64,000 nucleotides of DNA from Gammaproteobacteria bacterium (GTDB lineage: Bacteria > Pseudomonadota > Gammaproteobacteria > Xanthomonadales > Wenzhouxiangellaceae), in the NCBI GenBank assembly GCA_021772975.1, contig JAJFKY010000024.1, positions 1-64,000 of the forward strand, given 5' to 3'. This document shows positions 57,904-64,000 of this stretch, one piece after another. Numbering within the stretch: position 1 is the stretch's first letter; each line of letters begins with the position of its first letter. The position numbers were made by a program, and so were the translations under genes. The notes below the pieces were generated by a model. That model was not told the DNA's origin and did no database searches. It saw nothing but the letters and a program-made list of their open reading frames with translations.

Positions 57904-59616
57904 ATGTCCAATGAGCACGACAGCGGCGCAAAACTCAAACGGCAGGAAACCACCCAGGATATTCTGGACACCGCGCTAAATCGCGGCAGAAAGACCAGCA
58001 CTGAAACCAAGGAAAAAACCAGCGAGCGGGCCAGCAGCAAAAAATTCGCCAATATCGAGGCCAACAGCTATTACAAAATCATTTTTTCCGAAGGTGATCC
58101 GGAAGCCAAAAAAGACGCCATCGCGCAGGCGCTGGCCTACGACCTGGCTGATGAAAAAGCTGACAATAAAAACAGCCTGGCGGAGTTTGAACTGTTCAAG
58201 CAATGGCTGATGGAACAGCGCAAGGACATGGCGCAGGAAATTATCCGCCTGACCGACACCGATGCCTTTGCGGAATTAAAAGACGTGTTCGACGAAATGA
58301 ACCAGGCGCTGCTCGATTTCGAAAAACAAATGAGTCCGTTAACCGATATTCTGGATGCGGTGTATCGACTGCGTATGGCCAGCGACGGCGCGATGTTTGA
58401 TGTGTTCAAGGAAATTCAGGACGACAAAGCCGAGGAAGAACGCGTCGCCCGTCTGCGCGAAGAGCAGGACCAGCAACTGCAACAGCTGAATCTGTCGGTT
58501 AACAAGACCCAGCAGGACATCCAGGCTTTGCAGAATGAAAAAACCTGGTTTGGTCTGGGCGGCATTAAAAAAAGCGCATTAGCGAAAATCGCGGAAAAAC
58601 AAACCGAGCTGGACAACCGGCGTGGTGAAATAAATCAATTAAGCAAAGCCATAGAAAACACGGTGTTTACCCGCACCTCGGAATTTTCCGAATATGCTGG
58701 GGAAAAAGCCAAGTTGCGTGAATTACTGGATATCAGTTCTGAAGAACATAAAAACCGGCAACAGGCATTGGTCGACAGCGCCAATAATTTTGTCAATATG
58801 GCCGAGACCCGCACCGGCAATGTATTGCAGCACCTGGAAGGCATTAATGATCAGATCGATCGTTTATCGGATAGCAACGGCGGTCTGCGCAGTGTTTACG
58901 CGATTATCAGTGAGGCTGTTCAGGATGCTGAGGCAGTCAACACCAAGACCCGCGCGACGCTGTTGGAAGAGGCCGAAGGTGAAACCAATATTTCCAAGAT
59001 GCGGCGGGAAAATAACAAGATGGCGGTGGAAAACCACATCACCGCATTAAACTCAGCCAAGGTTGACACCATGGGCACGTTTGGCGATTTAACCGCGGAA
59101 AGTTATCGAATTAAATCGATGCGTGATTCCAATAATAGCCAGGTCTCCAAAACCCGCAGCCTAAACAGTAAGGGCGTCGCCGGTGTTGCCAGCCGCTTGA
59201 GCACGGTATTGCAAGGTGTATCCATGGCGGCGCTATCGGAATCATCCGAAGTCGCCAGCATGACCCTGGAACGCATGAACGATCAAACCAACCGCATGGC
59301 GCAAAAAGAAGCCCTCAAAAATGCCATGGGTATCAGCCTGGAAAACGATGCACTGGTCAAGGCCATCGAAGAACTGGAAAACTATGGCAAGATTGCCCGG
59401 GCCGCTACCGATATCAGCCGCGAAGGATATACCGAAATGCGCGAAAATCTGGCCGAACTGGAAAAAACCGCACGCGATGTGGGCGAAGCGGTTAAGCATG
59501 CGGTGGCTGTCGGTGCGGAAGTTATGGAAGGCAAGCGAGCGGAGCCTGCTTCAACCAGGCAAGAACAGAAGCCCGAAGACCAAGATGACAACCCATTCAG
59601 CAAGCTCAATGTTTAA
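57904..59616 (+). CDS. Coiled-coil protein of a three-gene AAA+ system, function unknown
   Basis: The 570-residue soluble protein has no signal peptide or span. Long helical segments are predicted by eye at about 170-280 (EEERVARLREEQDQQLQQLN, IAEKQTELDNRRGEINQL), 300-360 and 455-540. A short break at residues 215-220 reads FGLGGIKK. The charged tail ends NPFSKLNV. Ribosome site GAGGA lies 8 bases upstream, and a TATAAT at 57803-57808 may be the promoter -10. The ClpB-like gene follows after 53 bases. It could be a substrate, adaptor or scaffold of that AAA+ protein. I know no named family for it. Confidence 0.8.
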   Translation: MSNEHDSGAKLKRQETTQDILDTALNRGRKTSTETKEKTSERASSKKFANIEANSYYKIIFSEGDPEAKKDAIAQALAYDLADEKADNKNSLAEFELFKQWLMEQRKDMAQEIIRLTDTDAFAELKDVFDEMNQALLDFEKQMSPLTDILDAVYRLRMASDGAMFDVFKEIQDDKAEEERVARLREEQDQQLQQLNLSVNKTQQDIQALQNEKTWFGLGGIKKSALAKIAEKQTELDNRRGEINQLSKAIENTVFTRTSEFSEYAGEKAKLRELLDISSEEHKNRQQALVDSANNFVNMAETRTGNVLQHLEGINDQIDRLSDSNGGLRSVYAIISEAVQDAEAVNTKTRATLLEEAEGETNISKMRRENNKMAVENHITALNSAKVDTMGTFGDLTAESYRIKSMRDSNNSQVSKTRSLNSKGVAGVASRLSTVLQGVSMAALSESSEVASMTLERMNDQTNRMAQKEALKNAMGISLENDALVKAIEELENYGKIARAATDISREGYTEMRENLAELEKTARDVGEAVKHAVAVGAEVMEGKRAEPASTRQEQKPEDQDDNPFSKLNV

Positions 59617-59669
59617 TCATCAGCAACAGTTTTGAGAAGTGATTCAGCAACCATGAGGCCAGCCTGACA

Positions 59670-61925
59670 ATGTCTGAGCAGACACTGGATATTACCCAGG
59701 ATTTTTTAATCCGTGGTCGCGATTATCTGGAACAGTTTCCAGGTTTTGAACTGGTCGGCAGGCAGGCTACGCTGAAAAGTCTGACCGCGATACTGATGCG
59801 CAAACGCGCCAATAATGTGTTGCTGGTCGGCAGCGGTGGAGTGGGTTGCTCAGCCATCTGTATTGGTTTACAGGAAAGCAAACAAAAGCCTGATACACCG
59901 TTTGATATTGTCAGCAAACGGTTTTTCTGGCTGGACAGTGATTGGCTGTTTTCCTCCGGTGATCACAACAAAATCAGTGAGGGTTTTGAAAAAACCCTGC
60001 GCACCCTGTCACGCACACCCAACTCGGTCCTGGTGCTGGATGACATGCGCGATTTTATCGAAGCGGCGCGCAACAACGGCAGCACGCATTTGATCAATGC
60101 GCTGATGCGCAGTGTTAAAAAGAAACAGTTCCAGATCATCATGGAAACCCGTGACGAAGATCTGGAAGCGGTGCTGAAATGCCATTCCGACATGCAGGAA
60201 AGCTACACCATGCTGGATATCAGCGAGCCTGATGAAGGTTTGCTGCTGGACATTGTTACCAGTGCCGCCGGCAACCGGCTGCAACCGCATCACAAGATCA
60301 ATATCTCTGCTGGCGCGATAAGCACCGCGATTGAAGTCACCAGCAAATACCGGGTGCGCGATCTGGGTCTAAGCCGGGCGCAACCGGAACGCTCATTAAC
60401 CCTGCTGGACAGGGCGCTGACATCCTATCGTCTGGATGCACATGCTCAAGACCCGCGCCTGGATGAGCTGCAATCCAGGGTTTACAGCCTTGAGCAAAAG
60501 CTGAACGCAGCACCCGATTCAGAGGTACAGGCTGAACTGGCTGGATTGAACAGTGAAATTGAACAGATCAATACTGCCTGGGCTGAGCGGCAAAGCCAGA
60601 TCAAAGCCATTTACGCCGAGCTGCGCGACGGTGAAGAAGCCATTCTCAGCCTGGAAACCGATCTGGAAGAACAACAGGCCAAAGAACAACGATTATTGGA
60701 ACAGCAGGCCGAAACAGGCGAGCCGAACGAGCGTGACAGTACCTACAAGTCGTTCGCTGCCCGCACCTCCGCGGCCGGTTATGATTCTGAGGCGGCTACC
60801 GCCATTAAACAACAGATCACCAGGTTTCAGGCAGAGGTGGATAAAAACCGGAAGGCTTTTGACAGCCTGGCCGCACAGATCAACAACCAGCTGGAACTGA
60901 CCAAAGAGCATGTCCTGGCCGAGTTCAGCAGTATCTCCGGTATTCCGGTCAGCAAACTGACCCAGGACGAGCGCGCCAAGCTATTGCACCTGGACGAAAA
61001 CCTGGGCAACCGGGTATTCGGTCAAAGCGAAGCGGTCAGCAAATTATCCAACCAGGTCCGGGTCGCTCGGGCCGGGTTGCAAAGCGCCAACAAGCCGCAG
61101 GCTGCGTTTATGTTTCTGGGGCCATCGGGCGTCGGCAAAACCGAACTGGCCAAAGCACTGACCGCTGAATTATTTGATGACGAACGCGCTTTGCTGCGTT
61201 TTGATATGTCCGAGTACATGGAAAAACACGCGGTCGCCAAATTAATTGGAGCACCGCCGGGTTATGAAGGCTATGAAGCCGGCGGCATCTTAACCAATGA
61301 AATGCGCCGCAATCCAAGGCGGATCATTTTATTCGACGAAATCGAAAAAGCGCACGCCGATATATTTAATGTGTTTCTGCAAATACTTGACGATGCCCGA
61401 TTAACGGACAATCGTGGATTAACCGTTTCCTTTCGTGATGCGATTATTTTAATGACCACCAATATCGGTACTCAGCACTTTTTGAATGCCGATAATTTCT
61501 CAGTGGCCAAGGAACTGGCATTGGAAGATCTGGACGCACAATACCGCCCGGAATTTTTGGCCCGGTTTAATGGCAAGCGCAACATCGTTTGTTTCAATAC
61601 GTTGGATTTGCCCGTCATTGAAATGATTGCTGCTCGGGATATCGGCAAACTGAATAAAATGGTGCAAATCACATCGCCTGAAATCAGTATAGAAATATCC
61701 GATACGGCATTAACCTCCATGTGTCGTGATCATTACAAACCCATCACCGGCGCGCGAGGTATCACCGGATATATCGAAGGCGTCATTAAACCGGAAATTG
61801 CCCACACCGTTTTGTTCAATCCGGAAGCCGCTGGCGTTATCACCATTGATTATGATGAAGCCAACCAAACCGTTGTCCTGCAACCACCTAAAGCCAGTGG
61901 TGCACCGCAGGCTGCAGCAGGCTAA
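59670..61925 (+). CDS. ClpB-like AAA+ protein with degenerate first ATPase domain
   Basis: The 751-residue protein aligns with ClpA/ClpB but lacks the Clp N-domain. NBD1 (about 25-250) has Walker A GSGGVGCSA, with Cys60 where Lys is required, and Walker B VLVLDD with Asp instead of Glu, so it is probably not an ATPase. Residues about 260-415 are a coiled-coil insert in the place of the ClpB middle domain. NBD2 is intact: Walker A GPSGVGKTE (K490), ILFDEIEK (E557), sensor N598, RPEFLARF and GARG. The pore loop is GYEGYEAGG (ClpB has GYVGY). No ClpP-docking loop of the IGF/IGL type is seen. It probably acts as a remodelling motor on the neighbouring proteins. Confidence 0.9.
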   Translation: MSEQTLDITQDFLIRGRDYLEQFPGFELVGRQATLKSLTAILMRKRANNVLLVGSGGVGCSAICIGLQESKQKPDTPFDIVSKRFFWLDSDWLFSSGDHNKISEGFEKTLRTLSRTPNSVLVLDDMRDFIEAARNNGSTHLINALMRSVKKKQFQIIMETRDEDLEAVLKCHSDMQESYTMLDISEPDEGLLLDIVTSAAGNRLQPHHKINISAGAISTAIEVTSKYRVRDLGLSRAQPERSLTLLDRALTSYRLDAHAQDPRLDELQSRVYSLEQKLNAAPDSEVQAELAGLNSEIEQINTAWAERQSQIKAIYAELRDGEEAILSLETDLEEQQAKEQRLLEQQAETGEPNERDSTYKSFAARTSAAGYDSEAATAIKQQITRFQAEVDKNRKAFDSLAAQINNQLELTKEHVLAEFSSISGIPVSKLTQDERAKLLHLDENLGNRVFGQSEAVSKLSNQVRVARAGLQSANKPQAAFMFLGPSGVGKTELAKALTAELFDDERALLRFDMSEYMEKHAVAKLIGAPPGYEGYEAGGILTNEMRRNPRRIILFDEIEKAHADIFNVFLQILDDARLTDNRGLTVSFRDAIILMTTNIGTQHFLNADNFSVAKELALEDLDAQYRPEFLARFNGKRNIVCFNTLDLPVIEMIAARDIGKLNKMVQITSPEISIEISDTALTSMCRDHYKPITGARGITGYIEGVIKPEIAHTVLFNPEAAGVITIDYDEANQTVVLQPPKASGAPQAAAG

Positions 61926-61948
61926 CGACTGAGAGCCGGTAAGCAACC

Positions 61949-62704
61949 ATGGTCGATAAAAAAACCGAAAACGATTTATTGCGCCGAGCCCGCAAGCTGC
62001 AGGAAAAAGCAGATCGCTTTCAGCAGGGCGACGGCATGGGTTCAGAATCCGGCCTGATTACGCGAATAAAAAACAACGCTTTTTATAAAAGCACGGCCAA
62101 GACCTTAAAAACAATACGCAAGTGGCTGGGACCATTGGGAACCGTTATCGTCTGGCTCGGCCGATTATTGTTGAAGATGTTTCGCTTCGCCGCATTCAAA
62201 CGTGAAAAGGGAGAATATATACGCAATGCCAAAGGCGAGCGAATATTTTCGTTTAAAAGATTAAGTATAGTCAGCGGTATTTATCTGCTCACTTTAATTC
62301 TAATACACGCGACTTTCTCCGCGTTGTATTATTACAGCACCCAATTTGAAGAAATCGTCTACGTCACCGGCAAGCAGGAAATTGAAACCGGTGAACTTTA
62401 TCAATTTGGCGGCTGTACCTCATTGCCCTGCAGTACCGATACCGACAACGGAAAATTTTACTTAATCGAAAGCAGTCTGTATTTTCCGCGCTTGTTCTAT
62501 CCGGAAGAAAACGTATTCGCCAATATTCCGCAGCAGGACGCTGCCTGCAAAGTTTACGGTTACGGAATTTATTTCCGCACATTGCGTTGGCTGTATAAAA
62601 GTGCACAACTGTATCAGCACGTCACCCGGGTATCCTGCCGACCATACACCGAACAGGAAATTCAACGGGCCGTCAGTGACGGACAGATATTATCTGGCGA
62701 TTAA
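61949..62704 (+). CDS. Single-span membrane protein of the AAA+ three-gene system
   Basis: The 251-residue protein has a basic cytoplasmic N-terminal part (about 1-100), an amphipathic or membrane-associated helix at about 58-82 (LGPLGTVIVWLGRLLLKMF) and one clear span at about 104-126 (LSIVSGIYLLTLILIHATF). The remaining ~125 residues should be outside the cytoplasm and contain four cysteines (156, 161, 200, 230), compatible with two disulfides. No family recognised. It starts 23 bases after the AAA+ gene and ends 3 bases before cmoA, so cmoA may be read from the same transcript. Confidence 0.78.
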   Translation: MVDKKTENDLLRRARKLQEKADRFQQGDGMGSESGLITRIKNNAFYKSTAKTLKTIRKWLGPLGTVIVWLGRLLLKMFRFAAFKREKGEYIRNAKGERIFSFKRLSIVSGIYLLTLILIHATFSALYYYSTQFEEIVYVTGKQEIETGELYQFGGCTSLPCSTDTDNGKFYLIESSLYFPRLFYPEENVFANIPQQDAACKVYGYGIYFRTLRWLYKSAQLYQHVTRVSCRPYTEQEIQRAVSDGQILSGD

Positions 62705-62707
62705 AGC

Positions 62708-63451
62708 ATGACCCGGGATAACAGTGACAATATTTATCAGCAGCAGCTGAAACAGGTCGAAGGTTTCAAATTCGATCAGCAGGTGGTGCGGGTATTCCCG
62801 GATATGATCCAGCGTTCGGTGCCCGGTTATGGCCTGGTGCTGGAACTCAGCGGGCTGCTCGCCCGCCGCCGGGTTACCGCCGGCAGTCACGTTTATGATC
62901 TGGGCTGTTCACTCGGCGCCAGTACGTTGGCGGTGCGGCGCAATATCCTGCATCGCGACTGCCGCATCATTGGCGTGGATAACTCCGCGGCCATGGTAGA
63001 ACGCTGTCGGCAGATGCTGGCGGCGGATAATTCACGCGTACCGGTGGAGATCATCCAGGCGGATATCCTGGAGGCCACCATCAGCAACGCCAGCCTGGTG
63101 ATGCTGAACTTCACGTTGCAGTTTATCGATCCGGATCAACGCCTGGACCTGCTGCAGAACATCTATCAGGGTCTGCTGCCGGGCGGGGCATTGCTGCTGG
63201 CGGAAAAACTGCACTTCGATGATCCCCAGGCCAATGAGCTGCTGATCGACTGGCACCACGACTTTAAACGCAGCCAGGGCTATTCGGATCTGGAAATCGC
63301 GCAAAAACGCCAGGCGCTGGAAAATGTTCTGCGTCCGGACAGTATAGACACCCATATCTCGCGATTGAAACAAGCCGGTTTTGAGCAAGTTACGCCGTGC
63401 TTCCAGGCCCTCAATTTCGCCGCGATGGTGGCGATTAAGTCGAACCAATAA
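62708..63451 (+). CDS. cmoA: Carboxy-S-adenosyl-L-methionine synthase
   Basis: CmoA makes carboxy-SAM from SAM and prephenate, used by CmoB to form cmo5U34 in tRNAs. The 247-residue protein has VYDLGCSLGASTLAVRR (SAM site), IIGVDNSAAMVERCR, MLNFTLQFIDPDQR and LLLAEKLHFDD. Length equals the E. coli enzyme. It is directly followed by cmoB. Confidence 0.97.
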   Translation: MTRDNSDNIYQQQLKQVEGFKFDQQVVRVFPDMIQRSVPGYGLVLELSGLLARRRVTAGSHVYDLGCSLGASTLAVRRNILHRDCRIIGVDNSAAMVERCRQMLAADNSRVPVEIIQADILEATISNASLVMLNFTLQFIDPDQRLDLLQNIYQGLLPGGALLLAEKLHFDDPQANELLIDWHHDFKRSQGYSDLEIAQKRQALENVLRPDSIDTHISRLKQAGFEQVTPCFQALNFAAMVAIKSNQ

Positions 63452-63463
63452 AGCCAAGCGTTA

Positions 63464-64000
63464 ATGAGCCAATCGGATCAGTACGCCGAATTGCGGCAAG
63501 CGTTATCTCAACAGCCGTTTGATAAAGGCTGGCCAGCGCTGGAAGAATACCTGCGGCAATACTGGCAAACCCAAAATCACGGAGATTTTCCACGTTGGCA
63601 GGCAGCCCTGGAACAAATTGATCGGTGCCTGAACCAGCAAGCAGGCCATTGGCAAGTTCACAACGGCTATCTGCAACTGGCCCAGCAAGCACTAGCCCAG
63701 AACCAGCATCCCCAACTGGAGCCCGCGCTGCGTCAACTGATGCCCTGGCGCAAAGGCCCGTTCAGCATTGGTGACATCAATATCGACACCGAATGGCGCT
63801 CCGACTGGAAATGGCAACGCCTGCAGACACAGCTGGATTTCACCGGCAAGCGCATTCTGGATGTGGGTTCTGGCAATGGCTATTACGGTTACCGGATGCT
63901 GGATGCGGGGGCCGAATGGGTGCTGGGTATCGATCCGACCCTGCTGTTCGTGATGCAAGCCAAACTCATGCAACGCTGCGCCGGCCACCCGGCCAACTGG
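63464..64000 (+). CDS. cmoB: tRNA 5-hydroxyuridine carboxymethyltransferase CmoB, 5' part (cut by window end)
   Basis: The frame is open from the ATG at 63464 to the window end (179 codons; the family is about 320 residues). It contains the CmoB hallmarks MPWRKGPFSIGDINIDTEWR and SDWKWQRL, followed by the methyltransferase motif ILDVGSGNGYYGYRM. It uses the carboxy-SAM made by CmoA, encoded 12 bases upstream. Confidence 0.95.
   Translation, partial: MSQSDQYAELRQALSQQPFDKGWPALEEYLRQYWQTQNHGDFPRWQAALEQIDRCLNQQAGHWQVHNGYLQLAQQALAQNQHPQLEPALRQLMPWRKGPFSIGDINIDTEWRSDWKWQRLQTQLDFTGKRILDVGSGNGYYGYRMLDAGAEWVLGIDPTLLFVMQAKLMQRCAGHPANW

Noticed and set aside
59670-61925. T6SS ClpV or ClpA/ClpP unfoldase
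   Set aside because: No T6SS genes are nearby, the N-domain is missing, and no ClpP-docking loop is visible; NBD1 is degenerate.

Overview
This window is a piece of a gammaproteobacterial chromosome that carries the replication-origin neighbourhood. The evidence is a Gram-negative envelope gene set (WaaA, an LpxL-type acyltransferase, TolC, DsbD, Mpl, YidC), the gammaproteobacterial tRNA enzymes CmoA and CmoB, GlnE, a groE operon with a sigma32-type promoter, and the order rpmH-rnpA-yidC-mnmE divergent from dnaA-dnaN-recF-gyrB. A pyrophosphate-type phosphofructokinase, secreted proteins ending in an IF/FI..(D/A)(G/S)FE-like tail and a REP-type palindrome containing GTAGGAGC would suit Lysobacterales (Xanthomonadales) or a relative. 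That placement is an inference.

Layout. 1-2.3 kb: 5' part of a large DUF11-repeat surface protein. 2.3-7.1 kb: PPi-PFK divergent from adk, then a TusA-like protein, a membrane protein, mpl and a Lon-N protein. 7.1-13.9 kb: a minus-strand run (cutA, dsbD, unknown gene, TlpA-like, nitrilase, DedA/LssY fusion) that looks like one operon; DsbD and the TlpA-like protein are plausible partners in periplasmic thiol reduction. 14-16.2 kb: groES-groEL with promoter and terminator. 16.3-21 kb: S9 peptidase and glnE. 20.9-30 kb: envelope glycan genes (ELM1-like, GT4, O-antigen-ligase-like, GT2, LpxL-type, waaA) interrupted by an arsM plus radical SAM pair. 30-34.3 kb: tolC, a Pcm-like methyltransferase and thiC.

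34.3-39 kb is an accessory stretch: a DJ-1/Hsp31-like protein, a RES/Xre toxin-antitoxin pair with a recognisable promoter and operator, and an AT-richer gene for an 807-residue beta-rich protein that I cannot assign. 39-49.4 kb is the origin region: mnmE, yidC, rnpA and rpmH on the minus strand (yidD is missing), then dnaA, an oriC-like spacer, dnaN, recF and gyrB. 49.4-52.9 kb holds glyQ-glyS plus a coupled unknown gene. 53-56 kb holds two secreted proteins (M14 carboxypeptidase and choice-of-anchor-B-like protein) sharing a similar C-terminal tail, followed by a REP pair. 56.1-57.7 kb holds a stomatin/NfeD pair.

57.9-62.7 kb is the best candidate for an undescribed system: a coiled-coil protein, a ClpB-like AAA+ protein whose first Walker A lysine is replaced by cysteine, and a single-span membrane protein with four extracytoplasmic cysteines. 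They lie in one direction with short spacers. cmoA and the start of cmoB close the window. I saw no tRNA or rRNA genes, CRISPR arrays or insertion sequences.
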